Positions 22,053 through 33,551 of a stretch of DNA of 64,000 nucleotides are shown here, piece by piece. The translations under genes were made by a program, and so were the position numbers. The stretch's first letter is position 1. Each line of letters begins with the position of its first letter. The DNA comes from Adenophora triphylla var. japonica (lineage: Eukaryota; Streptophyta; Magnoliopsida; Asterales; Campanulaceae): assembly GCA_022495995.1 (NCBI GenBank), contig JAFEMH010000342.1:186001-250000 (forward strand), in the 5' to 3' direction. Under the pieces are notes generated by a model. It was not told the origin of the DNA. It made no database searches and worked only from the letters and a program-made list of their open reading frames with translations.

Positions 22053-22799
22053 TTACAAAAATCTTTCTCTTAGCAAGATGAAAGAAAGAGAGTACACCTA
22101 TAAGTAGATAGAGTTGCGTGGTTGCATTCAATGTTCAATTCAAATTCTTCTGCAACAAAAATGGTAACAAAAAAGTCAGGAAATTTATTGACACCCCTTC
22201 CCCCCCCCCTCCAAAAAAAAGATGAGTTGAGTTGAACATACATTACCTAGCTTAATAAGATTATATAAGATGAATGAAGAATGTAAATATTTAAAAATTT
22301 ATTGATCTCTCTTTGTCCAAATAAAACATATAAATGTAAGAATTGTCACATACACTCACACTCACACTCACAACAACTGAATGGAGAAGAGTTAGTTTTA
22401 TTAGAATATTAAGAATATATATGATTGAACCAAAATCCAGAAAGCCTTAAAGGCATGTAAAATATAAGTTGATAAACTTTCATACCTTTAGGCAGCTTCC
22501 TTTAGAGTAGACATTTTTGAGGATTAAAACACAATGGTCGTGATAATTTAGCTTTACTAATAATTTACAACCATTTTATGTTTACACACAACACTTGCTC
22601 TTCTGGTAAACCTGATAACAATTAATCACCAAGGTTTTGTGGATTGTTGAGAACATAAAGTGAATGGTTCATCAACATACGATGAATTGAACTGTCTGTC
22701 TCACATATAATGAGGTGAAGCAAAGTAAAATAGAAATCAAACATAAATCACGACGGTACAAACAATTAATCACCAAGGTTTTGAAATTGATTATGACCC
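22053..22799. other. Non-coding stretch, nothing recognised
   Basis: AT-rich sequence with a C run (22200-22211) and CACACTCACACTCAC near 22353. I see no ORF or repeat that I can support. Confidence 0.4.
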
Positions 22800-23772
22800 T
22801 TTTGCTCAACCCCTAAGCCTGCTAATAGTATTATCCTTGCGCTCCTTTGTCTTTGATGAACTGGAGCAGCTTCAACTATTTCATCAACAACCTTTTCTGC
22901 TTCACTAACCACTTCGGTTGCTTCTTGTAGTTCAGGTGCAGAAGCCTGATGTTTCTTCTTTGCTTTTTTCTCATGTTCCTGTAGTAATTAAAAGTAAAGC
23001 ACCATTTTCATCAATAAATGTACCAAATAAAGATTAAAAAATATTAGATAAATAACTAGAATTTGGATATATGTGACATTTTATAAGTACAATGTAATTG
23101 AAGTGGGACATACATCAATCCAACTACCTCAACATCAGAATGTTCTCTAAGCGCTTCAACATCCTTCTTTGCAGCCAGCTCCATTGCCTTGATCAAGTGG
23201 GTATGATTTTGGTAAAAGGGAGTATACTGCAATGATGTGATCACACATGCTCAGTATATGTATAGTGTTAATCCTCTCAAGCCAAGCACCCCATTGAAAA
23301 GTCAGACATTTACCAAGTACATTACTACTCTTATAAATATATGATCATAATAACAAAAAACCCAAGAGGTATCCCAACTTCTTTAGACTTCGTTGTCGTG
23401 AACAGGAGGATTAAAATATAATTATCATGTAAAAGGACTAAATGCAAAATATTGAAAACTAGAGAAGATTAGCAAAATCAAAGGAATGGAAATAGAAATT
23501 ATTGTCATTTCTGAATGAGCCATAATTAATGTAAAGAAAGAATAAATCAACGCTGGGGTACTGCGCATGAGTCAAAAGAACACATACACCCATTCTTCAC
23601 GTTGTTTTCTCAACTCCTGAATCTTTTCATAAGATTTATCTCTTTTATCCATCACAATAGTCAGTTCATCTTGTAAGGATTCCATCTCTTTCTCTATGGC
23701 CTCATGCTCATTATCACGTTGCTTAAGCTTGTCCCTAACAACTTGTCGTTCATAAGGGACCCCACGAGATCA
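22800..23772 (-). pseudogene. Fragment resembling a proton pump-interactor gene
   Basis: Three minus-strand exon-like pieces. 23772-23590 encodes a coiled coil: RQVVRDKLKQRDNEHEAIEK, SLQDELTIVMDKRDKSYEKI, QELRKQREEW. About 23230-23100, after an acceptor-like TGATGTGATC..GCAG, reads YTPFYQNHTHLIKAMELAAK then KDVEALREHSDVEV. 22980-22810 is Lys/Ala/Glu-rich (QEHEKKAKKKHQ). The order and wording match my recollection of plant proton pump-interactor proteins (KRDKAYE..IQELRKQRDE..YQN..AKKDV.ALEELS). The family protein is several hundred residues, so most is missing. The second piece loses similarity after SDVEV. This is a captured or decayed fragment, not a working gene. Confidence 0.6.
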
Positions 23773-24248
23773 CCTCCAATAAGCTAGCAACAACATAAGA
23801 ATTGCAATAAAATAAAATCTACAATATATTACGAGAGATAGAAAAGTTGTAGTTGATAAATTTAATGTAAAAATAAATGAATAATAATTGAAGGCACATC
23901 AGAAAAGAAATCCTAAAGGCTAAAGGTAAATGGTTTCTCACTTTGACCTGGTCTTGGATTTCTTCCTTTTAACCCAATGAATGTTGAATCTTATGTTCTC
24001 AAGCTTTATAAAAAGTTTGCAGTCGCTACTTTTGCATTCTCTTGTTGACTAATTTTCATCTCAATGTTATTTCCATCTAAAAAGTTGATAATTATGATAT
24101 TCAGAGTCGATGACTATATCATCCACGAGAAACCAATGTCAAGCTTTGAAAAGGTTTTTATACCCGAGTTTGAGTACGTATCCTTATTCACATAATCACC
24201 CTTTGTCCTGCTAAAGATTGTTCCAGTTGTAACATCACTAATCCAAAC

Positions 24249-24746
24249 CAGGGTTGCACGATTCGTAGTTCTTCCGATTCGAATTCGCGATTCGCTCAAT
24301 CCATGGAATCCGATACGTAGAGTATTACAATTATTGCGATTCGCGAATTAGCAATATTAGTACGTTTGATTTAAATAAATATTAAAAAATATATATAATA
24401 ATAATAGACTTACTTTTCATAGAAAACATTTGTAGTGAGGGATTGACAATAAGGGTTACCAGCAACTCCCTTGATATGAGCGTTGAGTCTGGTATGACTT
24501 TTCAGTTTTCTACAGCTGATCCTTGGAACATATCAATAGTTAATGGGCAGCATTCATTGCAACAATGCCTTTTCATATCTAGAGGACATTAATTGCGAAT
24601 TCAAAGAGGGTTTTCAAGGTATCGGAACACGAATCGAAGATTACAATTTGCGAATTCCAGCGTATCGATTCGGTATCGAATCGCGAATCGATACCTGCGA
24701 ATCAATACGCGATTCGATGTCTAGATGAGAGTATCCTGCAACTCTG
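24249..24746. mobile_element. hAT-like MITE with perfect 8-bp target duplication
   Basis: 498 bp bounded by ATCCAAAC at 24241-24248 and again at 24747-24754. Terminal inverted repeats: CAGGGTTGCACGATTC at the left; CAGAGTTGCAGGATAC on the opposite strand at the right. The interior consists of many overlapping GATTCG/CGAATC words in opposite orientation in the two halves, so the whole can fold on itself. It has no transposase. TIR beginning CAG and an 8-bp duplication are typical of the hAT superfamily. Confidence 0.85.
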
Positions 24747-25014
24747 ATCCAAACTATTATGCTTTGCTTTATTATTTGCTACATTGGAAGTATGAACAAC
24801 AGAACTAAGACATACCGCAATGAAGAAGCATGTAAGACCAGGGGAAAAATATCTTAGCTTTGTTAATTTTACCATCCAAGAAGTAGTTCAATTAGTGCCT
24901 ATCTGGGTTTAAACAAAACTACAAACCACGACATCATTAAAAAATGCAATTACTTTAATCCAATAAAAGAGTTATTGTTAAAAAAAAATCTTACTCTTTT
25001 TGAAAAACTATCGA

Positions 25015-25143
25015 CGTTGGTTGCATGGCCTTCTCTTGCTCTTATATGTATGTAGTCTTCCTTGGTATCTGATACTAGAGATCCCTGTTTACCCTGCTTT
25101 CCACCCGACTTAGTGCCACCCAGAGTTTTCTTTCCACCAAACA
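25015..25143 (-). pseudogene. bHLH transcription factor exon fragment
   Basis: Minus-strand reading: FGGKKTLGGTKSGGKQGKQG, then KEDYIHIRAREGHATNVDSF and SKRVR. This matches the start of the DNA-binding basic region of one plant bHLH subgroup ([26 protein letters not shown], as I recall the family). Several basic positions are changed (R to E, Q to H, S to N/V). A donor-like GTAAGATT follows. The helix-loop-helix part was not found, so this is a single decayed exon. Confidence 0.6.
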
Positions 25144-25518
25144 AGAACTACACGATCTTGAAGTGTAATGTTTGATACTCAAAACGCATTCAAGGTCTTA
25201 TGACACAATTGTGGGGTTCAATTGAAGGCATTTGAGTTGTTATTCAAGCAACAAAAAAGATTAGATAAATCCTACCGACCTAACAAAATTATATTGGAGA
25301 AAATATAATACGTTAAAGACAAGTCGAACAATAGGCCAAGTCGAACAATACGCCAAAGACAAGTCAAGGTGAAGAAGACGTAGAGAAGCATAAATTAAAT
25401 TGAATCTCAATCAGGTACTAATAGAGATTTCTTAGACCAACTCAGCATGATACAATGAGACCGGATAAAATATAGTCCATTGTTCAGTTACCTCTAATAC
25501 ATAATTTCATAACTCATA

Positions 25519-25770
25519 CTCCCTCTGTCCCAAAATGATCTTTATACTTTTTTTGATGTTAAAATGAAGGTACTTTAAGCGATAAATTTAGATTGATTTA
25601 GTTATTCTAATGAAAATTTAAAACTTGTTATTGATACACCATTATAAATATTATCAATAATAATTTTTAGATAATCGTTAGAATAACTAAATTAACCTAA
25701 AATTATTGGTCAAAGTACATTAGTACTAATAGAAGAAAAAAATAGGAAGATTATTTTAGGACAGAGGGAG
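25519..25770. mobile_element. Stowaway MITE
   Basis: 252 bp with terminal inverted repeats CTCCCTCTGTCCCAAAATGA and, on the opposite strand, CTCCCTCTGTCCTAAAATAA. It is flanked by TA at 25517-25518 and 25771-25772. The interior is AT-rich with arms that pair (AGTTATTCTAA / TTAGAATAACT). TA duplication and CTCCCTCYGTCC ends are diagnostic of Tc1/mariner Stowaway elements. Confidence 0.9.
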
Positions 25771-25931
25771 TATCTAGTAACCAAATATAGAGGTGAAATT
25801 CATAGAGACACACAAATGACTAAAATAAGTTTTTAAGAAATTCTGTAAGGCTTAACCTCTCGAAGAATATTTTCCCACTTCTTATATGCAATCATCATCA
25901 CCAAATTGTCCAACTACCAGTTGGCAGTTAC

Positions 25932-25998
25932 CTCATTTGGATCACTCACACCACCAATTTTATCAGTCAAGAGAGCCACCTTTGCTCTTTCTACAGTT
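25932..25998 (-). pseudogene. Exon-like fragment, unknown gene
   Basis: An acceptor-like TGTATTGCAG precedes an open stretch RQTVERAKVALLTDKIGGVS then DPNE, followed by donor-like GTAACT. I do not recognise the family. It lies in the same orientation as the bHLH and pump-interactor fragments, so it could be part of the same captured set. Confidence 0.3.
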
Positions 25999-26397
25999 TG
26001 CCTCTGCAATACATTTTAATTTCACTGTAATTCCTTAGCACTCAATTAAAGAAAGATAAAAGGAACAATACCAAGGAAAAGGATAGAACCTCTTCCTTTG
26101 GATATATAAATAGTGATTTATAGCTTCAAATGCAGCGATAGAAAGTATAGGTGATAAGCATCCAAATATTCCACCATATAACATCATTTGTAGTTCCGAG
26201 GTAATCTTAATAAGATTGGAACACATAATACTATTTCCAATAATGCAACTTCAACCCCACAAAACAATATCATAGTCACAAAATTTGTATCATCTAGAAT
26301 GTGGTTTGTCTACCGGATTGAAACATACTGGTAGGCTGTTGAACCATTTCAAATTTTAAAGAATGTGAACCAATTGAGATATATGCGTCAAATTTAC

Positions 26398-26450
26398 TCC
26401 CTCCATCCTAAAATAAGTGTTTCAGTTCCATTCTGATATCTCAAACATTA
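26398..26450. mobile_element. One-ended Stowaway-type MITE remnant
   Basis: CTCCCTCCATCCTAAAATAA preceded by TA at 26396-26397. No matching right end was seen within the next few hundred bases. Confidence 0.45.
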
Positions 26451-27854
26451 GAGACAGTAAAGCATTGAATCGGGCCTTTATAGCCTAAAAATGGTTGGAT
26501 GCCTTTGCCTGGAATGTCATAGTCTCACAAAAAGTTTCAAATTTATCCATCCTTGCTTGATGAACCAAAGGACAGAAGCTCACAACCAACACAAAACCTA
26601 AAGAAAGTTTAAATTACATAAATGAGCTTATTCTCTAAAAAAGAAACCCTAATTCCTCAAGATCCACAACAGAGATTCAACATCAAGATTAAAGGAAGAG
26701 TGAAAACTCCAAACCCAACCTCCTACTTTAACAAATAGAAAAGAACACCCACAAAGGAAATTTCAAAAATCACTTAAAAGAAGTAAAAATACTCAATAAA
26801 AAAATGTACACCATAAAGTTGTAGTCAATTATTAAGAAAGACCCAATTTTTGAGCTAAAGAAGGAAAAACTACACGAAAACCCAAAAACCCAAAAGAGTA
26901 CAAACTCAAATCAGTATTCCCAAATTAGCCCTCACAATGACAAATAAAACACAAAACTCAAGTCAAATAAAAGAGATCAGATAAAAAATTGGGATTTGGG
27001 AGGTTTTTCTTGAATGCAATAAAATTGGAAAAGGATTTAATAGCAAATGAACCAAAGTGTGGGCTAAAGTTATTTTTTAAGATTTAGTATTTTAGAAACA
27101 CAAGAGATATTTGTGAAGGACAAAGCATGATTGTGCAATGGATCTCAGATTCTCAAGATATGAGTGTGTGTGTGTGTGTGTAAGTGTGTGTAGAGGGATA
27201 GATAGAGAGGGATGAGGACAAGATTTGAGAGAGAATCTCAGCCTCTTTCATTCATTATCTTTGCCAAGTTGGGGGTGTATACTTACAAATTAACATGGTG
27301 TCTTTGGTTTTACTATTACAAATGCACAAAAAATCCAGACCTCAGTGGGACAATGCAAAGTCGGACTAAGGTGAAGTAAAGGGGTGGGCGCCGAAGAGGG
27401 GAGAGAAGCCATTATTGTTACCAGAGAAGATGAAATCCATCAGAGATGGATGAGGCAAAGGTGAAGATGCCGATGGGATGGTCGGCTGTAGAGAGGGTGA
27501 GAGAGAAAGAGAGAAAGAGAGTGTGTGTTAGGGCTTGTTTGTAACCCAATTAAGCTCTTAATTTGGAATACTTTTAAGAGATTAAAAATTTAAGTATGTT
27601 TGGTAAGGTAACTTGTAATCACTTAATTAATTAAGATTGTCTTAAAAAAGGTTATTTTCGAGTTTACAATTTTTAGAGAGGTGTTTTTTACAATTTTTAG
27701 AGAGGTGTTTTTGATAATTGATATAGATAATAATGTATCCGGACTACATGCTATCCATGTGAGAGTTTGAGCATGAAATTGCCAAAATCACTTAGTAATA
27801 GATGAAATTGGAAAAGAATTCAGCTAAGCAATTTGGGTCTAAATTGGAGTTAAC
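26451..27854. other. Non-coding region without a supported gene
   Basis: AT-rich sequence with a (TG)n run at about 27162-27190 and a GA-rich stretch at 27485-27520. Around 27370-27500 the minus strand looks like a gene 5' end (CT-rich leader, ATG at about 27443, then a possible GTAACAAT donor), but the frame is only about 24 codons and I could not connect it to anything downstream. Confidence 0.4.
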
Positions 27855-28370
27855 CGTAACAATCCGAGCCCAAAGTCCGACTGCTACGTAGGCACCACAC
27901 ACTGGTCCACTTAGCACCTCCTCAATTGGGTTAACCACAGCCCATCACAGACCTCCAAAAGTCCAATGGATGATTTGATGCTTTGTAGTAGTGTATGGGT
28001 CTTCTATATATCATACTAAATTCATACATATTTCTGATGTGGGATGGGGGATATCACAATGTCCCCCGCTCAAACCCTTTCCTTCCCTGGCAAGGTCAAT
28101 CAATACCCAGATCGTACCCCTGGGCTAGCTCGCAAGCCTTAAGGCTGGGTTCTGCTCTGATACCATTTGTAACGACCCGAGCCCGAAGCCCGACCGCTAC
28201 GTAGGCACCACACACTACCCACTAAGCACCTCCTCAATTGGGTTAACCACAGCCCATCATAGGTCTCCAAAAGTCCAATTGATGATTTGATGCTTAGTAG
28301 TAGTGTATGATCCTACCATATATCACACTAAATTCCCACATATTTTCGATGTGGGATGGGGGATATCACA
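27855..28370 (-). mobile_element. TRIM (miniature LTR retrotransposon)
   Basis: Two direct terminal repeats of about 204 and 203 bp (27855-28058 and 28168-28370) flank only 109 bp. Each begins (T/C)GTAAC and ends GATATCACA on the plus strand. On the minus strand the internal part starts with TGGTATCAGAGC (28165-28154), the tRNA-Met primer site, two bases inside the LTR. It ends with purine-rich GCGGGGGACAT before the other LTR. No ORF. Size and layout are those of a TRIM. No clear 5-bp target duplication was seen. Confidence 0.85.
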
Positions 28371-28374
28371 ATTT

Positions 28375-28646
28375 TGTAACGACCCGACCCCAAAGACTGA
28401 CCCGCTATGCTGGCACCATGACCCACTAATCACCTCCTAAATTGGGTCAACCACAGCCCATCACAGGCCTCATAAAGTCCATGGATGATTTGATTCTTAG
28501 TAGTAGTGAATGAGCCTTCTATATATCTCACAAAATTCCCACATATTTTCGATGTGGGATGGGGGATATCACAATCTCCCCCACTCAAACCCTTGCCGTC
28601 CCTGGCAAGGTCAATCAATACCTAGATCGTATTCCCGGGCTAGCTC
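28375..28646 (-). mobile_element. Partial second TRIM copy in tandem
   Basis: A third terminal repeat (28375-28573, 199 bp) follows the first TRIM after only four bases (ATTT), and 73 bp of the internal sequence follow (CTCCCCCACTCAAACCC...). The copy stops at 28646, where the LTR of element I begins. GCAATAACG is present both here and at the corresponding place in the complete LTR (32057), so the junction may be a short-homology recombination. Confidence 0.78.
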
Positions 28647-29957
28647 GCAATAACGACAATTTCAAGTAAAATAGACGTTACTCAAAAGACTAATCCATAA
28701 TAAACTTCATTTATCTTAACATTCAAAAACCAATGTCTCAAATTAAATAATAATCAAATCCACTAGCCACCTAAGAGTTCGGGGCATTTATTACAACTAA
28801 AAATAGTGCGTGCTAGGTAAAGTAAATTGAAATACTAATTTTATTCTAAGCTTTTCACAGTGACGCTCCAACTGGTAGCCTCCTCCCTACTTGTTACCTG
28901 GAGGGAAAAGTAATAAAGAAGGGATTAGCGAACTAAGCTCAGTAAGGTCCTACGCCGTCCCTTCGGTTTCTAAGAAGGGGTGACCTCAAGGAAGTATCAA
29001 TGAACAGTCTTCATAAACGAAACGACTATTAAAACCAAATAATATTTCAAATGTAAAATAAGAACTATGGCACAATCAATGTTCGATATTCAATGTTACC
29101 AATATAATCACATGGATGTCACTATTATTCAATATGTCAATATTTCAATATTTGGTATATCCGGATAACCTAACCACAATTCTTAGTGGTGTCAATGTCA
29201 ATAATAAGGCCACATAGGCCTGTCATGAATTACCCCTCATGACTGGGTGTCAATAATGTCATTTATACCCATGACTGTGTGTCATTATGTCATTTATACC
29301 CATGACGAGGTGTCAATATAGTGATCATTAAATAATTTATTGCAAGATGTGACTTAATTGACCAATAACTAAATGTCAATGAGTTTTGGATTAAAATCAA
29401 GGACGTAAGCACATGAATGAGGATCAATAATTCAATTTAAAAGAAGTTATCATTTAAAAAGGAACTAAGAAAACGTATTCCCTTACCTTAGATATACTAT
29501 GTGCTAGCACGGCTGAGCTCGGAACAGTTGTCCCTAATACTTCTCTCACAACCTCAATCGGAAGTGACAGATGTTTCTTCCTCTTCTAGCGCCGTTCAAG
29601 CCTTCATAGTTGCTCTCTCTAAATTCCAAAATTTAACTACTACAATCCTAAACCACATAAGCTACTATTTAAACTTACTAATTAGGGTCGGCTCTCTAAA
29701 TTTCGAAATTTAACTATTACAATCCTAAACCACAAAAGCTACTGTTTAAACTTACTAATTTGGGTTGGCCTCACTTCTTTAACCCTAACAATCATTTTGG
29801 CCCATTTACCCAAAAGTCCTATTGTTTACTTAATAGATATCTGGCCCACGATTTATATACATCATTAACCCATAAATATTTACTGCAGTCGATTAATTAA
29901 TAAATAAATTTTTTACTATTTTAATATAATATGCCAAAATACCCCTCACAAATTACA
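28647..29957 (-). mobile_element. 3' LTR of element I (end truncated)
   Basis: On the minus strand it starts TGTAATTTGTGAGG after the purine-rich AAGGGGATAAGAA. Near 29170-29330 are short repeats around CCCATGACTG.GTGTCA. The last 17 bp of the LTR are replaced by TRIM sequence. Confidence 0.82.
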
Positions 29958-30003
29958 TTCTTATCCCCTTAAAAGGAGTTTAGTCCTCTAAACTTGACGT
30001 ACC

Positions 30004-31126
30004 TCAGTCATTGTTCACATTCCCTTTAGGTGCAGTAGTCTTCACTAGTTCGGGACAATCTTTAATCTTGTGTCCATATTTACCACAATTAAAACAAGAG
30101 GCTGTGTTCCAGTAGGAATCCTCGGTCTTGTGCTTTTTCCCACACGTGCGACAGATTGGTGCAGGCACATTTCGAGTTTGGCTCCTATTACCAGTATACC
30201 CTCCCTGTTGGTTTCTGTTGTTCTGATAGCGGTTGTAAGTAGCTAAGGTACCTCCTTTATAACGGTTCTCTTCTGTGAACCTTCTCTTATAATTCTCACT
30301 ATCATTTTCACTCCTGTTAGACTTGCCACGTTCTCTTACTGTGTCATGTTCAACACCTCTCTTCTTATCATTCCTTGATCTTTGATACTCCTTCGAGTCA
30401 AGTTCAACGACTCGAGCCTTGTTTGCCACTTGAGCTAGAGTTGGGAGCTCTAGTGGTACCAACCTGTATTTCAACCTCGAGTTCAACCCTGCCTCAAATT
30501 TCCTAGCTTTCTGATCTTCATCATCAAAGAACTTCGAAGCAAAATGAGACAACTCCAAAAACTTTGCCATATACTCTTCCACTGTCATGGAACCCTGTGT
30601 CAAGCTCATGAACTCCGATATCTTCAGATTCTTCACGATGGAGGGATAAAATTTGTCATTAAAAGCTTCTAAGAACATGTCCAAAGTATAACTGGTTACC
30701 CCGCGAGTCTCACCTGCCTTCATTTCTGTCTCCCACCAAACCATGGCCTCTCTCTTCAGCATGAAAGTAGCAAAAGTAACCTTCTGCTTACTAGTACAAT
30801 CTAAGGTGCAGAAAATCCTTTCAATGCCATTAATCCATTCCTCGGGCTTTTCACCTGGTGTACCAGAGAAATACTCCGGGTTGCGCTTCTGGAATAGTGC
30901 TAGTGGATCCCTAACAGGTGGAGGTGGTGGTGCCGTGTTTACCTGAGTCAAAGTCTGAATCAATGTAGTTAATATCGGGTCCGACTGGTTGCCCCCACTG
31001 CCATTAGATTGGTCGGTGCTCTGACCTCCCCCTCCTACTGACGTTGAGTCCTCAACTGTACCACTTCGGCCCCCTCGGCCTCCGCGACTTGCATTACCCC
31101 TACCTTTTCCTCTTGCTAATGCCTAT
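30004..31126 (-). CDS. Gag polyprotein of element I
   Basis: Minus-strand open frame from about 31126 (preceded by an acceptor-like ATAATAG) to TGA at 30004. The N-terminus is Gly/Arg/Ser-rich (RGKGRGNASRGGRGGRSG) and is followed by APPPPPVRDPL. The capsid domain carries GEKPEEWINGIERIFCTLDC, MVWWETEM and YTLDMFLEAFNDKFYP. The zinc knuckle CFNCGKYGHKIKDC (CX2CX4HX4C) and a preceding CRTCGKKH are at the C-terminus. The frame has no stop, unusual in this window. With no pol in the element, it would have to be mobilised by another element's enzymes. Gag should package the RNA in cytoplasmic particles. Confidence 0.85.
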
Positions 31127-31547
31127 TATCAATAGTTAATGGTTACAATTGCAATCAATATATATACAACAATAAGCTCATTCTCCATATTATCATTTTC
31201 TCTATGTCACATTCTCAATGATCTCAGGTACAACGACTTAGTCAATAATTTCTTTCCAATTCCTAATATAAATTTTCAATTTTTTTTTCGATCTTCAATT
31301 TCCATAGGTTTCAATCAAATCAATGGGTAGGGATAATGGTATTGGGACAATGTAGAAGATAAATAATTCAACTTTTATTTCTCAGTTGATGGAGTCAAAG
31401 GGTACATTATTCATCTAACACTATCTAATACTCAACTAAAATAAATAAGACATTCTATCTAAAACAAAACCAGCTAATCACTCCCATCAATATCTATTTA
31501 TCCTATCCACTACTATCATCGGAGAAGAGTGTCGAATTTGACAACTC

Positions 31548-31820
31548 TTAATCTTCTAACTGTCCTTCATCTTGTTCATCACTTCCCCACCCATACATCA
31601 ATGCACTAGCCTGATTCATCATTTGTAATCCCCATTCGTTCTCTCGGTCCAGTTTCATCTCCATTAGTTTTAGGTCTTCATCTTTATCCTTGAGCTTCTT
31701 ACGATTTTGTCTTAATTTCGTTTCCAATATTTTAACCTTCTTGTGATCTTTGAGATTCCAGTACTCCATTCTTTGTACCCTACTCATGCCCCGGGTGGGT
31801 GTCCTTTTAATTCTCGCCAT
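31548..31820 (-). CDS. Small ORF upstream of gag in element I
   Basis: ATG at 31820 is about 200 nt after the primer site. 90 codons: MARIKRTPTRGMSRVQRMEY, then a basic coiled-coil part (KKVKILETKLRQNRKKLKDK) and an acidic end (GSDEQDEGQLED). It may be a first exon joined to gag by an intron (31127 to about 31547), because an AG acceptor precedes the gag frame. It could also be a separate product. No known family recognised. Confidence 0.5.
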   Translation of the reverse strand: MARIKRTPTRGMSRVQRMEYWNLKDHKKVKILETKLRQNRKKLKDKDEDLKLMEMKLDRENEWGLQMMNQASALMYGWGSDEQDEGQLED

Positions 31821-32024
31821 TTCCTACATTATAGACAAGAATATTGATTAACCTCAATAGATACTAAGAAACCATTAAATCAATCATCTATATCATCAAT
31901 AAGCTTCAAAACTTAACAACTATTATTCTCAATTGACTTTAAAGAAAACTAATTATTTAATTGTTCATAACCCTAATGTTTCACTAATCAGAGTTCTTAT
32001 TCCCTTTCAAGATCTAATCCCAAT

Positions 32025-32036
32025 GCTCTGATACCA
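32025..32036 (-). other. Primer binding site of element I (tRNA-Met)
   Basis: Minus-strand TGGTATCAGAGC, four bases inside the 5' LTR (..GTTACA AAGT). Complementary to the 3' end of initiator methionine tRNA. Confidence 0.88.
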
Positions 32037-32040
32037 ACTT

Positions 32041-33409
32041 TGTAACGCCCCCAAAAGCAATAACGACAATTTCAAGTAAAAGAGACGTTACTCAAAAGAC
32101 TAATTCATAATAAACTTCAATTATCTCAACATTCAAAAACCAACGTCTCAAATTAAATAATAATCAAATCCACTTGCCACCTAAAAGTCCGGGGCATTTA
32201 TTACAACTCAAAATAGTGTGTACTAGGTAAAGTAAATTGAAATACTAATTTTATTCAAAGCTTTTCCCAGTGACGCTCCAACTGGTAGCCTCCTCCCTAC
32301 TTGTTACCCGGAAGAAAAAGTAATAAAGAAGGGATGAGCGAACTAAGCTCAGAAAGGTCCTAAACCGCCCCTTTGGTTTCTAAGAAGAGGCGACCTCAAG
32401 GAAGTATCAATGAACAGTCTTCATAAATGAAACGGACTATTAAAACCAAATAATATTTCAAATGTAAAATAAGAACTATGGCACAATCAATGTTCGATAT
32501 TCAATGTTACCAATATAATCACATGGATGTCACTATTATTCAATGTGTCAATATTTCAATATTTGGTATATCCGGATACCCTAACCACAATTCTTAGTGG
32601 TGTCAATGTCAATAATAAGGCCACATAGGCCTGTTATGAATTACCCCTCATGATCGGGTGTCAATAATGGCATTTATACCCATGACTGGGTGTCGATTAT
32701 GTCATTTATACCCATGGTGAGGTGTCAATATAGTGATCATTAAATAATTTATTGCAAGATGTGACTCAATTGACCAATAACTAAATGTCAATGAGTTTTG
32801 GATTAAAATCAAGGACGTAAGCACATGAATGAGGATCAATAATTCACCGGCTATAACGGTACAATATATTTACTTGATGGATAGGAGGAACAAAAGGAGT
32901 CATCATATAAAAAGGAACTAAGGAAACGTATTCCCTTACCTTAGATATACTATGTTCTAGCACGGCTGAGCTCGGAACAGTTGTCCCTAATATTTCTCTC
33001 ACAACCTCAATCAAAAGTGACAAATGTTTCTTCCTCTCTTAGCGCCGTTCAATCCTTCTTAGTTGCTCTCTCTAAATTCCGAAATTTAATTGCTACAATC
33101 CTAAACCACAAAAGCTACTATTTAAACTTACTAATTAGGGTTGGCTCTCTAAATTTCGAAATTTAACTGCTACAATCCTAAACCACAAAAGCTACTGTTT
33201 AAACTTATTAATTTGGGTTGGCCTCACTTCTTTAACCCTAACAATCATTTTGGCCCATTTACCTAAAAGTCCTATTTTTTACTTAATAGATATCTGGCCC
33301 ACGATTTATATACACCATTAACCCATAAATATTTACTGCAGTCCATTAATTAATAAATAATTTTTTTACTATTTCAATATAATATACCAAAATACCCCCA
33401 TATATTACA
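32041..33409 (-). mobile_element. 5' LTR of element I
   Basis: Minus strand TGTAATATATG... to ...GGGGGCGTTACA. It carries the same internal features as 28647-29957, plus about 40 extra bases near 32850. 33410-33551 between this LTR and that of element A is unassigned. Confidence 0.88.
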
Positions 33410-33551
33410 TTAACATTATCCGTGCAAATATTTGTTGTTGTCCATTGTTGCAAGCGGTGCAAAATCTATCATATCAGCTTGTTTTTGTATTTGACGTAAG
33501 ATGATTTGAACTCGATTGGACCATAATTTGTCAAATCAATCCCGACCATAT

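Larger units (their letters stand above)
28647..33409 (-). mobile_element. Element I: gag-only LTR retrotransposon
   Basis: Two LTRs of 1311 (3', truncated by about 17 bp) and 1369 bp flank about 2.1 kb that contains a primer site, a small ORF and gag but no protease, RT or integrase. Orientation is minus. Elements of this design (terminal repeats plus gag only) have been described in plants as TR-GAG. The LTRs differ by many substitutions and a 40-bp indel near 32850, so this insertion is older than B. Confidence 0.85.

Noticed and set aside
27370..27500. Host gene first exon on the minus strand
   Set aside because: CT-rich leader and ATG are suggestive, but the frame closes after about 24 codons and no downstream exon fits.
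27855..28058. Cassandra-type TRIM with 5S rRNA promoter
   Set aside because: I see no 5S-like internal promoter block in the LTR; only size and the tRNA-Met primer site agree.
33410..33551. Primer site and leader of element A (TGGTCGGGATTG on the minus strand)
   Set aside because: It begins TGG near the LTR end but matches no primer site I know, and the order 3' region then LTR shows this is the 3' LTR, so flanking DNA is expected.
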